This document shows, in pieces, positions 48,001 through 59,784 of a stretch of 64,000 nucleotides of DNA. This DNA comes from Patiria pectinifera (Eukaryota > Echinodermata > Asteroidea > Valvatida > Asterinidae), in NCBI GenBank assembly GCA_029964075.1, contig CM057136.1:11346001-11410000 (forward strand), given 5' to 3'. The position numbers and the translations under genes are program-made. Below the pieces are notes generated by a model, which saw nothing but the letters and a program-made list of their open reading frames with translations, had not been told where the DNA came from and did no database searches. Positions within the stretch are counted from its first letter, which is position 1. The number at the start of each line of letters is the position of its first letter.

Positions 48001-51000
48001 CAGATGTATCCTTAAAGGGAATGTACAACATTTGCTTTTGCTGCAATTTTCAGAAATAAATGGATTTGGAGGATAAGTATGTTATAGATAACATTGTTAA
48101 ACTGACTTAATTCACGTTTTGGGCTTGTAGATGCTGGGAAAACCAAGAAAACCTATCATATTCTTGTAGTCTGGTTCCCTGACCCCACTTAAGATGAAAC
48201 GGAACAATTAATACACTTTGGGGAATTTTAAGGTCAGAGAATAAGTCTAGCAAGCTTGAACCCCTTCACAGGTGTGTAATCAGTTGCAAAGAAAAGTCAG
48301 AATAACTAAATTTGAAAAAGTAGGAACAGTTTTTGAAAAAAAGCCAGTTTCCCCTACGCTGCAGCGCTGGTCGGCCGACCAGCGCGCTGGTCGGCCGACC
48401 AGCGTTGGAAAAATACAGTTTTTCTTGAAAATGACAGCACACCAGGAGCCACGGTTTTAAAGGATGCTTTAGACTGTCATTCTCTAACAATTCAGTAAGG
48501 TATTACATGATAATTTGATCATTCCGCTCTTTGATGTTTGCAAATGTTGTATCTTCCCTTTAAGGAGATTGTTCCGTCTTAAGTTATACCTTTAAGGAGA
48601 CAATGTAGCTAGATTGATTGCTCGTGGTCCAAAACATAAATGTACCAAAATTCGTGGGGGTAGGACAAGGTAGCATGGGGGTTAGGGCTCATGAAAGCTG
48701 GGGAAAAATATGTCTGCCTAAGGTACTATTCTAGAAAAATAATGCATATTCGTGAGCAAAAGTGGCAGAGGCAGAAACCTCAATGTTACAGCTATTTCAG
48801 CACCAAAATTTGCCAGTTTTGGATAATTTGCTGTCGTTATAATATTCTCTTCTGTTATGATTTATTGTTTTTTTTTCAGTATATGACAGTAAGCCAATGG
48901 GCAAAGTTTTCTCACAAATGTTTCTAAATGGGCAAATTTTGGGTTCACAGTTTGAACAGAAAACCCCTAAACTGAACAGTGTCTTCCTGAAATGACATCA
49001 CAGCAACATCGCCCTCATTTGTCAGGAGAAAACCAGGAAAATGTTTAAATATTTAAAGAAGTGCACTTTTCAATAAGAGTAACCAAAAAGGGATGTCAAA
49101 TAGTTTTCATACATTTTAAGAGGAGTAGAAAGTTGCACAAACTATGTTCCAAAGTACAATTCATGTCACGAGCCCTTTTTAAAAGTGTTGGTACCCGGAA
49201 AATCGCCATGCCACAGCGCCCCCACCCGCCCAGATTGACTTACCTGTCGAGTGCAATGGCCATCATTGTAATGATTGACATAAAGCCAAACAAGCCGCCA
49301 AAGAAACCGTAGATCTCGCAAACTGAAATGCATAAATAGAAGAAGCACATGTGGTGAAGACAAGCAATCAGAGAAGGTGCTATAAGGCCAAAAAAAGTCT
49401 CCAGTTTCTGGATGATGGGGCTTGCCTCAAAAGTGGTGCGGCGACGCGTTTTTTTTTTTTTTTTACAACTTTTTTTTTCTCTTCAAATGTCGGCTGATGT
49501 TGCAGATGACGCTTCAATACCCTTAAAACTCTCAAAATATCCTTCAGAGTGCGGCTTGAGGTGACCTCAGTAAGACCATAAGGCTTGAGAAGTATATTGA
49601 GCTAATTAAAAAGTGTTTACAGGTTCCAGATACACGACCATCGCTCCGTCAGTCTGGCTTCCAGACGCACCATTACAAAATAACAACACTGTCTGCAAAT
49701 GGTGCCCGACTAAATTTAGTGCAAAATACAATGTATATGGGAGCGCAGAGAGGCCATATAAAGCTTATACTCGATCGTAACCCCATCTAAAAACACGTTA
49801 AAATTGTGCAGCAGCAGGATTGCAGTCAAACCAGTCAGTTTGGCGGTTTTGAGACATCATCTTACATTGAAAAAAACCAACTTTTTAATTTTGCCGACGC
49901 GCATGGATACGGCGACGCGCGCGCATACCAGAAACCGGAGACTTTTTTTGGGCCTAAACTAAAGAATTTATTCCGAATCAGTTGACATATTTAGCTGTTC
50001 ACATGATATGTTTCACGCATGCGCCTTCTGGTAATTGACTATAATTGGTTGCATATTTAAATAATTGCATCCGGGTCATATTTACCTAATTCTTTTCAGA
50101 GTCAATTATATGGCACTGGAAAATGTTTCCGGTTTATTTTGATCTGGGATCCTCGGCAAAAGCGTAAAAAATATAAGAAGATGTCACATTGTACACTCTT
50201 AAAGGTCCCAGATCACATTCGACCCAAATCCGGATCAAATATGACCGACCCTTTCTGGGTCAAATGACATTTCTCCGGGTCATTTGACCGGTAGAAGTGG
50301 TACTTTGGCACATCCCAAAAATGACAATTTGAACAAAAACGGTGTCATTTGTACACGAAAAAAACATTTTGCCATTTTGACCCGGATATCCGGATATCCG
50401 GGTCGAATCTGCTCCGGTGAGTATACAATTTTTTTGTGCGATATACTTTCATCGGTTGTAATGCGCATGCCTTTCAGTGAAGATAATTCGGCAATGACAG
50501 GTCACGTGTGAGGTTTAGAGTCCATATAAGGTAAAAAAAAAAAAAAGGACTAGATTCCACAGGAGTCCAAATTTCCTATGATAACGGGACTTTATTTCAC
50601 GGTAGTTCTTACCCAAATCGCCGAAGAGCCATCTTCCTCGGATAGTCGATGCGAACATGAGGGGGAAGTTGGTGATGACCATGGCCAGATCACTGAATGC
50701 CAGGTTGACTATCAGCATATTGGGTGCCGTGCGCAGAGACTTGGTCCTGCAAATAGCCCAACAGAAAAATCATGGTCATGTGGTGATCTGTAAAATCCAT
50801 GATAAAACCTTGATAGATTTGTTATCTAAAAGTTGAAGGCATATTTGGGACTGTGGCCTAAACCCACCCGCTGAGTTCATGAATATAAGGTTATACCCTC
50901 AAAATATTCTATATTAGAGAGGCCTGAGAGCCATAAAATTGTGGAATTGAATAGATACGACAATGAACCCCTGGCCCGGACTTACTTGGGGCTTCCAATT

Positions 51001-52448
51001 CTGAGCATTTTGGATGCATTTGGGCTCCAAATTTGCGCCATTTTGTAATGTTGTGGAGGGATCGTTTTTCAAGATGACTGCTTTTCCGCTTTGGGAAAAA
51101 TAGGGGTCGTCTTCTTTGGGTGAACATTTCTCGAAAATTCAATGGTCAACCCACCAGAAAATGAAAAGAAAATGAAAGATGACACATTGATCATCATTTG
51201 TCTGCGCAGCTTCAATACCTGTGAGAGTTCACAGTATTTTAAAAAGAATTTTTGAAGTATGGGCATTTAGCACCGGTGTCTAGGGGAATGTTAATGCAGG
51301 TGTGCTCCCTTTGGGTTTTGTTACTCATGATCAGGGGTTCGAATACAGCTGCTGGGAAGATGTTATGTCGTTGGGCAAGCCACCTCAGTCCCACCTCAGT
51401 CTCCACAGGAGGTTTGTTTTCTTTTTTAAAATAAATTCTAATTGATTTCTCCATGGTAAAAACTGTATGAAGATAATATATTTAAAGAGAAAACACCAAC
51501 ACAAACCAACGAAAACAAGAGACAAAACAGAACAAAAATTTAAACTCTTCGCTCTGTTTTGATTTCCAAAAACCGCATTTCATCAATAAACAATTTTGAT
51601 ACATAAAAAAAACCACAAATTCAATTTCGGCGTAGATGTACATTACGTATCGTGTGTGGATTGTTTTTCGATATCTTTTTTTATGATAGAAATTGACAAT
51701 AGACTATTTGCAATAAACTACTAATGCTGATGGCACAATGTTGAAATCTTTCCTTACTTTTGTTTTCAAATGTTATAGAATTCACGGTTTCTTTTTGATT
51801 ACGGTTTAATTAAGTTTGGTGTATCCTTAATGATTATTGCAATTGATCGTGTCCTATATGTGAATTCAATGATCGCGCGTATAATGTTGTCCAAAACTAC
51901 ATTTCGCCAACTATAGATCTCGTTTTAAAATTTCTGACTTCTCCTCACATCCACTTTTTTTAATTAATTGGTCCTCACAAAATTCCATGACTTTTGTCAT
52001 TTTTTACAAATTTCCATGACATTTCCAGGCCTGGAAATTGAAAAAAATGGCTTTTCCACATCATTTTCCAGCCCGCGGAAACCCTGAATTTCACACGAGG
52101 AGGTGCCGGCGTGTTTATTAAGAAAAGACACTCAGACAAGATTAGCTCATGATTTTTACGCGGTCTGCTATAATGCTAACTCTACGAGATTTGATTGATG
52201 ATTTGTAGGCCATAACTTCACATGCATCGTTGATTACAAATCACGTAAGGGAATCAGGTTTAAGATTGATGTGGCTCTCACCTGACGAATATCCAAATGG
52301 TGATGCCGTTCCCAGCAATGCCAAAAATGAAGGCTATGAAGAGGAAGAAGGCCAGGCCGTAGTCCAGGAACGGTGGCATGGGAGGCGGGCCGGCGGGCAG
52401 AGGGGTTGTCCCGGTGAGAGGGTCCAAGTTCCATGAAGTGTTCTCCAT
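45038..52448 (-). CDS. Rhabdomeric-type opsin (melanopsin-like, Gq opsin group)
   Basis: Four exons on the minus strand join in frame: 52448-52282, 50746-50613, 49322-49244, 46109-45038 (1452 nt, 483 aa). The product is a light-sensing seven-helix receptor. K306 in LFAKSSASWNP is the retinal-binding lysine. C102 and C180 form the conserved disulfide. E174 in VLEGYGVNC sits at the bovine E181 counterion position, and Y105 at the bovine E113 position, as in r-opsins. NPLVY (312-316) is the NPxxY motif. The usual DRY motif reads DRH (126-128). The TM3 wording GFFGGLFGFMSI and the long third intracellular loop point to the Gq/melanopsin group. The N-terminus has an NTS glycosylation site (N3). 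An in-frame stop lies upstream of the ATG, which is in a strong AAGATGG context. The C-terminal tail is long and Ser/Thr rich, as expected for phosphorylation. The opsin class is well supported; the exact subgroup needs a tree. Confidence 0.95.
47082..47775. mobile_element. Mariner-like TIR element (opsin intron 3)
   Basis: CAGGGTGAGTCAAGAAGAAA then GTGACC at 47083-47108 is matched by 47748-47774 in reverse with about four mismatches. Such ends resemble mariner-type terminal repeats. The interior of about 640 bases has no transposase frame. Confidence 0.65.
48012..48563. mobile_element. MITE family A, full length with doubled palindrome (opsin intron 3)
   Basis: TTAAAGGGAATGTACAACAT to TGTATCTTCCCTTTAA with TTAA borders. 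In its centre (48364-48404) the core CGCTGGTCGGCCGACCAGCG stands twice in tandem, unlike any other copy here. Confidence 0.9.
48565..48690. repeat. Dispersed repeat K
   Basis: TTAAGTTATACCTTTAAGGA, then GATTGATTGCTCGTGGTCC, then GTGGGGGTAGGACAAGG match 43320-43530. It follows the family A element directly. Confidence 0.6.
48925..49090. repeat. Dispersed repeat N, reverse orientation
   Basis: CAGAAAACCCCTAAACTGAA, then CAGTGT, then CTGAAATGACATCACAG is the reverse complement of 56750-56830. A more decayed copy lies at 53590-53720. Confidence 0.65.
49385..49957. mobile_element. TIR element with CCAGTTTCTGG ends (opsin intron 2)
   Basis: AAGGCC, an A run, then GTCTCCAGTTTCTGG on the left is mirrored by CCAGAAACCGGAGAC, a T run, then GGGCCT on the right. 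It is related to 32034-32418. A GCGACGCG word and its relatives occur near both sides. Confidence 0.65.
50195..50425. mobile_element. Palindromic repeat family E (opsin intron 2)
   Basis: It has GGGTCATTTGACCGG in the middle and a perfect 26-base palindrome at 50379-50404 centred on ATCCGGAT. GGGTCATTTGACCGG and CCCGTGTCGAATC-type wording recur at 54875-55080. Confidence 0.6.
51296..51420 (+). mobile_element. tRNA-derived SINE, diverged (opsin intron 1)
   Basis: It has a box B GGTTCGAATAC, then ATGTTATGTCGTTGGGCAAG and a CCTCAGTC...CACAGGAGG body. The box A is worn. Confidence 0.6.
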
Positions 52449-52847
52449 CTTGCCTGAAGTGTGTCCTTGGCCAAGTGAACGACTCTTCTACCGGAAACGA
52501 ACTGAAGACTAGACGTGATATCAGTCTGGAGTATGCAGAGCCAGCGTCTGTCTTCTATCGTTGGATCGGTGTCTATATAGCCTATGTACGCCCAACAGTC
52601 ACTGACGGGGGAGTGACGGTATGCAACACACTGTGGAGTACGCCTAATTATACCAAACAAATAATAGAATGGATTATCCACATTGAGTAATTATGTTCGT
52701 GATTATAGAGCATATAGCTTTCGATTAAGCGTTAGCTCAACGGAAGTAAGGAAATTGAATGTAAGCCTAATAAATAGACCAAGGAATTTACATGAACGGG
52801 GCTGTATGAAGCGAGGCATTCAAGTTGGTAAATGAATTACTGTTCCA

Positions 52848-53177
52848 TCAGTAATATCGCTCACGCAAGCTAGAGTCGATGTCATGCAAGCATCCAATTT
52901 GTTCCTCATCGCTCGTGTCGTAAACATGTCCGTTCTGGACTGGCGGTCGCGTGGTTTGGTAAAAAAAGTTTGGCAACTGAACTACGCACGGATTCCTAAG
53001 CTTCTTCATTTTGTATATGGCTCCTCGAAATGACTTCCTCGTAGAAGTTGATTTGTCTTCAGAAACGGAAATTAAGCTGCTCGTTGTTTCGTCATTCCCA
53101 GACATTCCGGCCCCGTCGATTGAAAACCAATCGCCTTGATTCACGCTACGTTTGGATAAACGTATCGTACCGACCAT
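52848..53177 (-). CDS. Doubtful ORF, 109 aa, function unknown
   Basis: An open frame from 53177 to 52848 starts with ATG and is bounded upstream by a stop. The protein is polar and rich in Ser and Thr (SSLISVSEDKSTSTRKSFRG), with an acidic patch TSDEEQ and no membrane segment, and I recognise no domain. It lies about 400 bases upstream of the opsin start on the same strand, so it could be a 5' exon, a separate short gene, or chance. Composition looks more coding-like than other unassigned frames here, but nothing confirms it. Confidence 0.25.
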   Translation of the reverse strand: MVGTIRLSKRSVNQGDWFSIDGAGMSGNDETTSSLISVSEDKSTSTRKSFRGAIYKMKKLRNPCVVQLPNFFYQTTRPPVQNGHVYDTSDEEQIGCLHDIDSSLRERYY

Positions 53178-53245
53178 GTTACCATGGTTGCCTTAATTAG
53201 GGATCATGACATGGATTATACACTTAAACATAATTGGCCATCTTT

Positions 53246-53481
53246 CTCTCTGAATTCCAAAGAGTGAAATAAGGGACTAGACGTTTTAGAGTGAAAATCA
53301 CTCTCATTTTAGATTGAAAAAGTCTGAAAAAAGAACACTTCAGTCGACGGAAGCTGAGTAAAAACTCGATCGTTTCGATTGAAGGAATTTCACTCTAAAA
53401 CGTCTAGTCCCTCAGTTTCCGACTGTGGGAGTGAATCTTCACTCGAATGGAGTGAATTTTCACTCTTTGGAATTTAGAGAG
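53246..53481. mobile_element. 236-bp TIR element
   Basis: CTCTCTGAATTCCAAAGAGT on the left is matched by 53458-53481 in reverse. A second pair, GGGACTAGACGTTTTAGAGT (53273) and its reverse complement (about 53393-53412), lies inside. The GAGTGAA word recurs throughout. Confidence 0.75.
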
Positions 53482-53589
53482 TACCACTCTTCTGAAATGT
53501 ATGAAACTATGAAACACCCCTTTTTTAAATTTAATTTGTCTGTATTAAAAGTGCACTTTGTTTTTAGACATTTGACATGTTTTATAGTT

Positions 53590-53720
53590 TTTTTCTGACA
53601 ACTGAGGGCGCCGTTAATGTGACGTCATTCAAGGCACGAGCTCTTCAATTTTAAGGGTTTACTGTTCGAAATTGTGCACCGAAACTTTGCTCATTGAAAA
53701 CATGTTTGCACATAAGGTTT
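53590..53720. repeat. Dispersed repeat N, decayed copy
   Basis: CTGAGGGCGCCGTTAATGTG then ACGTCATT and GCTCATTGAAAACAT match 56750-56850 (CTGAGGGCGCTGTTTCTGTG and GCTCATTGAAAGCAT). Confidence 0.55.
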
Positions 53721-54351
53721 ACTCGGTGACTTACCGTCATAAACTGAAACAACAGCCGATCACCAAAACGGAAATTTACCTCAGACTGCAAACAACAAAT
53801 GTGGCAAATTTAACACCCAGTTTGTTTTTTTAAATCCTTGTTCACCCCTGCGTTGGCTATAAATGTCACGATACATAGGCAGTCTCTGCCCTCGTCAATG
53901 CAAACCCGGCCCATGCTCTGTCAAGGATTCCGTCATTTAATACGGCTCGTTACGCTCCGCTATTTATGACTTGGGCATTAAACACTATTCTGTTCCGGTG
54001 GTATGGTGGCCCTGAAGAGATGTCAAAGAAGTAAATTTATCTGTGGGTTAGAACGACTTTGTAGCAAGAGTAATTTCAATGTCGCAATCGATGGCGCCGG
54101 TGCAGTAATAATGAGTTCATGCACAAACGGGATTGCGTATTATTAACAGATGGTCTTAGTGTAGTACATAGTCTTCACAGTACAGACACGTGTATAGTGA
54201 CGGGTTTCTAAAGTGTATTTAGTGTCTGGCCCTTGGTATGTGAAGCACGAAGGGTGAGCGACGGACATACATAACAGCTGATTTTATTTTTAGATTTTAC
54301 CTGAATATTAAAGAACTAAAACAAAATATATTATCCACGTTTCCCCAATTT

Positions 54352-54842
54352 TTAAAGGGAAGATACAACATTTGCAAACATCAAAAAACGAAATGATCAA
54401 ACTATCACAAAATATTTTACTGGATTGTTAGGGAATGACTGTATAAAGCATCCTGTAAAATCGTGGCTCCTGGCGTGCTGAAATTTTCAAGAAAACTTCT
54501 ATTTTTCCAACGGTGGTCGGCCGACCAGCGTTGGAGAAAACTGGCTTTTCTTCAAAAACTGCTCCAAATTGTTCATATTTATTGTGAAGGGGTACAAGCC
54601 AGCTAGACAGATTCTTTGACCTTACAATTCCCCAAAGTCTACAAGTTGCTCCATTTCATCTTAAGTGGAGTCAGGGAACCAGACTGCAAGAATATGATTA
54701 GTTTTCTTGGATTTCCAGTATCTCCAAACCCAAAAACGTGAAGCAAGTCAGTTTAACAATATTTTCTGTAACACACTTATCCTCCAGATCTATTTATTTC
54801 TGAAAATTGCAGCAAAAGCAAATGTTGTACATTTCCTTTAAA
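54352..54842. mobile_element. MITE family A, full length
   Basis: TTAAAGGGAAGATACAACAT to GTTGTACATTTCCTTTAA, TTAA on both sides. The centre CCAACGGTGGTCGGCCGACC followed by AGCGTTGG is nearly perfect. Confidence 0.85.
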
Positions 54843-54874
54843 ATCGTAAAAATAAAGGACTTACACTCGTAAGA

Positions 54875-55080
54875 GTCCGAGTCAGATGATCCAGAATCCG
54901 CGTTGTTATTGAACTGATACTTTTCAGGGTCAAAAATGACGCTTCTCTTGATCATTTTTCTGGGTCATTTGACCGGCAACTTTGAGAAAAGTGTCAAGTA
55001 AAACCCGGATTCCCGTGTCGAATCTTACACGAAAAATGGTCTGGGAACAGTGTAATTTTGACCCGGATAAAACACGGCTT
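54875..55080. repeat. Palindromic repeat family E
   Basis: GGGTCATTTGACCGGCAACT and ACCCGGATTCCCGTGTCGAA match wording of 50195-50425. It follows the family A element after about 30 bases. Confidence 0.55.
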
Positions 55081-55277
55081 TTTATTCTTACTTTGAAAAC
55101 GCACTAATTGTTTAACTCGCAATGTGTTCACCAGATCCGAAGGGCATAGGCCTACTGTAAACAAATTAGGGGAGGGGCTGAACGTCCTTACTAGCAGCTG
55201 AGAAGCTGCATTGCGAAGGACGCGGCTACAACGTGGTCGAGTCGAAGGCATGTAAAGGCGCTCTATAATTAAAAAAA

Positions 55278-55440
55278 AATCAGTCCATTGACTGATCGTT
55301 GGAAATCACCCACATTTCTTGATTTCTTCTAAATGACAGCAATCCAGATGGAATAATTTCACAGGGTGTTTAGTACCAGTACGAGCTTAAATCCAGGTAA
55401 GATTTTTGATAATAATTCGGTAGGTTACTTTTAGGATAAG
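55278..55440. repeat. Repeat family B, right half
   Basis: CATTGACTGATCGTTGGAAA, then CACATTTCTTGATTTCTTCT, then TTTAGTACCAGTACGA are the reverse of the block at 4600-4720. Confidence 0.65.
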
Positions 55441-56354
55441 ATTACAAATTATCTTATTATAAATGCATTAATTGACTACAACTTACCGTGCCAGATAAGC
55501 CTTTCGCGCTCACAATTCTGAACATGGAGCATTATAACGAGTCCATGTTAAACGAATCCCTCCCAGTATCTGACCTGACTTTGGTTAGGAAAGTAGACAA
55601 CCAAAATCCTCAACCCAAAAAGAAAAACCGGGTTTTACGGGCCTCGATGGACACGTTTACTGTACTTCTTCCGACCGAGCCCCGAGCAAGCAACTCAAGT
55701 CGCCACTGCGCCTGACTAGAAATAACAAGAATACTTTTTCTCCCAGTGCAGTTACACGTATACTCGTGCATTCAATGTCCTAAACAATTTTGATTCGATG
55801 GCCCAAATTCCGGCAGAGCGATACCGTGTTGAAACCAGACCCTATATACCACGAAAAAAAAAATTCCCAAAGCCAATGAATTCCGACTTACCTCTAGTGT
55901 GCATCGGCGTTAAAAGTGGAAAGTAGAATAACACTCCCTTGTGTCACATGTATTAAAGCGATGAAGCATCATCAACATCATCATCTGTTCAGTAGTTCCT
56001 CATCATCTTGACATCTTCACATCTTTGCATCTTCTCGTTTCTTCTGTCCGTCACCTCCAAGCATCTGAGCTCCTCAGCACCCGGTCCCACTCTCTCATCT
56101 CAGTGAACGATTTGCCTGCAGGTTCTAGAGTTATATATATGCATATCCTCACTCATCCTCGATCGACCGCAATCTTATCTCGGCAATGCTTTTAGCGCGA
56201 AGCGGGACACAGCTGTGAATACCGACGCATGGCTGATGCGGCAGCAAAAAAGTGAAGATAAAAACTCCATCAGCGCCAGCTTTATGCCTTTAACACCACC
56301 TGTGAACAATTCTGTTATCCTTAATAATAACCTCACCCGATTTATTAAATAATT

Positions 56355-56392
56355 TCTTGTGTGTGCGGGTGTGAGTGTGTGTGTGTGTGTGT
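56355..56392. repeat. TG microsatellite
   Basis: A GTGTGT run interrupted by CGGG and A, about 38 bases. Confidence 0.9.
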
Positions 56393-56679
56393 GATATCCG
56401 TACAAATTTAAAAGTACCAGGGTCAATCAGTTCCGAGACAAGTAAAATCGATAACGATACTTCGAAAGTAATCGATTTCGTTCGATCGACATCGATAACC
56501 ACTGCAATCTAGCGCGATTGACAACTCAATTTGGTACCTTTCAATATGGGTAAAATCTGCGTTGTTTGAATTAGATTCACTAATTGAAAACTGATCCGAC
56601 TTCAATTATTAAAAGGTCCATGAGATGATTTTTTTTCTTAGGAACACATTTTTTTTGCAACTTTGAAAAACTCCTCTTA

Positions 56680-56850
56680 AAAATGTCTGAAATCATTCCT
56701 TTTTTTGGTTAATTTTCTTAGAAAGTTCACTTCTTTCAACATTTATAAACTGAGGGCGCTGTTTCTGTGATGTCATTTCAGGAAAACACTGTTCAGTTTA
56801 GGGGTTTTGTGTTCAAATTGTGAACCAAAGAAATGTGCTCATTGAAAGCA
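56680..56850. repeat. Dispersed repeat N
   Basis: CTGAGGGCGCTGTTTCTGTG, then GTCATTTCAGGAAAACACTG, then TTCAGTTTAGGGGTTTT. The region 56850-58200 beyond it has the GTGGCGCACTT word twice, but no clear element boundary. Confidence 0.6.
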
Positions 56851-58234
56851 TTTGCTAGAAATGTTTGATCATTGGCTTACTGCCATGTACTGTCAAAACA
56901 AGGATCACTAAAGAAAAGAAAATGTACAAACAGCAAAAAATCTCCGAGAGTGTAGACCCAAGATCACCGAATTATTACAAACAAAACCTATCAAATGAAT
57001 TGAAATTGTTTGAATTGTCTCTCTCTATCGCTTGAGTCATCCAATGCATTGAGGCGTTGGTGGAGTATTCACTAAGTCCGTTCGTCAGCGTATAGTGGCG
57101 TTCTCTAACGTGGCGCACTTCGAAGCTTACCCGACTTTCCTCGTGTAGTGTTACCAAACCTCTTTGTTGACAAACCTCAAATTCATGCAGTAAAATACTG
57201 GTACTTTTACCTTATTAATGCTTGCTATTTAACCTCTGTGAACAATTTCGGTTTCATAAAATTTAATCCGAAATTCATAAACGGTGGCGTCCGGAAATTG
57301 GGCACAAATTCGCGGAGTGTTCCCTAACGTGGCGCACTTAAATACATCTCGGAAAATTCCAAATTAACATTTAAGAATTTCTGTCAACTTGAAAAATTCT
57401 GATAAATCATTATTATCTCTACTTACATACCCAGCCAGATATTTGTCAGAAAATTATTTTCTTATTTTTCGGGGCATTTTCAAAGGGTTCACTTTGCACT
57501 TGAAAATAAAATCGAAAAATCACGCCAAAATAATGTTTTCTTCTAACTTTGTAACGGGTAAATAAACTCGCGATTTATGAACGGGAGTGCATAGAACTTG
57601 ATGAAATGTCACTTTCTGTGACATTTCAGTTAAAACGTTTGCTCTAGCTAGCTAGGCGCTACAGGCAAAAAATCAAAGTGCTCCACGTTGGGGGCCGCGA
57701 CACGTTAGGGTACATCAACAATACTCTGTCCCTCATGCATTGCCGACAAGTAGCTCGTTCCCTCGAGCCCAGTGTCCTTCTCCATGAGCGTCTTTAGAGT
57801 GATGTGTGGTCGGCCGACTCGGCGCTTCCGCCTCGGGTGACCAAAGCAGGAGTTTAGCTGAATTGAATAACCCTCAATTCAGCCCATCTGCATGTTAGCT
57901 TTTTTGACAACAAAGGTTATAATCAGATTAAAGCTTCACGGTAATTTTAAAGGTGATGGACCATGTATGATGGCCGTTACTTTGATGAAAAAGATAATAT
58001 CCCTGACTCAAAATGCCGCTATCTGCGAGATCTAAATTGCATTTGGACTGTAGATAACGAAATCACTCGTTAATGGAAAATTGAAATCCAAATCTTAATG
58101 GGCTGGCAGGTCACGACAAAGTTTAGGCCATTCGTTGTTTCTCTATTTCTATAAGATTGTGACTTAACATTAATTTCTGGCTTGATATGTTAAGGTGTGC
58201 AAAGAGTTAAAAGGTTCATGATTTGCAGTACCGA

Positions 58235-58375
58235 ATTACTACCAAAAAGCTTACTTGGATTAAAGATCGCACTGGTACTAAACACTCCGTGAAATTATTT
58301 CGTCTGGCTTGCTGTCATTTGGAAGAAATCAGGAAATGTAGGTGATTTCCAACGATCAGTCACTTGACTGTTGTT
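58235..58375. repeat. Repeat family B, left half
   Basis: AAAAGCTTACTTGGATTAAA, then CGCACTGGTACTAAACACTC, then GATTTCCAACGATCAGTC match 4575-4720 in the same orientation. A further piece of the family is at about 59190-59270. Confidence 0.7.
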
Positions 58376-58419
58376 TTTAAAAGAGTGCTTTGGACGAAAT
58401 CGTGTTTCGAGATTCAGAG

Positions 58420-58990
58420 GTCACCACCCAAAGTTTTTTCCCCTTGGCAACAGTGAAGTTATAGCATGCTGCAAGTGATTACATAACAGCATCCTATGGA
58501 TGGTCACACACAGGAATGGCCCTGGCATCCGGTAACACCTACTGACCAAGTCCTGCAAGTCACTGCTCTTAGGGTAGCAGACCAGTAAATAAACTTCCAT
58601 TGACCCCAATGGTAAATGCTCCCACTTCAAAAATTCGGGAAAAATACTCACAACTCTCCAAGGTGTTCGAGACACACATCAAATTAAAGCTTATTTCATC
58701 ATCTTTCATTTTCTTTTCAATTTTCAACTGATGACTTTTAGGAGAAATTTCCATCTGAAGATGATCACCCCTGAAAATAGTCCTGAAGCCCATCGCCATT
58801 TTGAAAAACGATGCCTACACTCCATTGCAAAGTAGAGCGCTTTTAGGATCCAAATTGCATCAAAATTACACAGAACTGCAAGCTCCAAGTCCTGTGCACG
58901 GTTTCCACCCATATTTTTTACAAACCCTCAAGTTCATGGCCCACAGCATGCTCAAATACCGAAGATTTTGAGGGCATGCAAATCGTGATT
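58420..58990. repeat. Dispersed repeat family H, reverse orientation
   Basis: It contains GAAATTTCCATCTGAAGATG and GATCACCCCTGAAAATAGTC, reverse-similar to 12560-12800. No ends were identified, and no coding sequence was recognised. Confidence 0.4.
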
Positions 58991-59784
58991 TGGCCGGCGC
59001 AGGCAATTTCGGACCGATTTACTGGTCTGCACCCTTAGCTAGGTGGATCAATTACAGCCTACCACAAGTAGGCTCTTATCAGTCTAAAATACCCGCTGCA
59101 GGCACTCACATGCTACATTAGGCTCGAGCCTCAGAAACTGAGGTTCGTCAAAATGCATTAGATTGGGCTCTGTTCTGTAATGTTGTGCATGGGTTTTCAT
59201 TGTTTTGTTTTTCTCGAAAAGTGTAATATCCACTGAACTGAAACTTTAACAGGTTAGGTTTCGAACATTCGCCTTTTGGCTTTTGAGAGTTATTGTTGTT
59301 ATTGTAAACGAACAAAATGTATGCAAAGCAAATGATTCGAGTGATTTTAACAGAAACAACGTGAAGACTTAGTGTATAACTGACTAATTGATTGACTGAC
59401 TGACTGACTGACCATAGCTTTGTGTGGCAGGATTTGGTGTCTTTAAAAATAACATTTTAAAAAATTACCAATAACCAAAAGTTTACTGGCCTCGAGTCAG
59501 TTAAGTCAGGACCAGGGCCAACTGTATTTACAACTTCGTTTGTAATAGAGAGCAGGTAATGGGAGTGTACTGCATGCAATGTTCGCAACGAGGTTGGGGA
59601 CAGCCGAAGTTCTTGAGGGCGCCCTTCACTTAATTACTTGAGGAATGATCTTCCCGTGTAAGCGAACAATCAGATGCCATATACAAACGTGCATGTCATC
59701 CTCGCATTTTAAACGCGAAATTTTCGGATTTCGTGCAGAATTTTAAGCGACAAAACACCGAACATTTGCCGTACAATAACCACG

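Noticed and set aside
55488-55715. 75-residue frame with NES sequons, resembling a receptor N-terminus
   Set aside because: No membrane segment follows and no downstream exon could be joined; likely chance.
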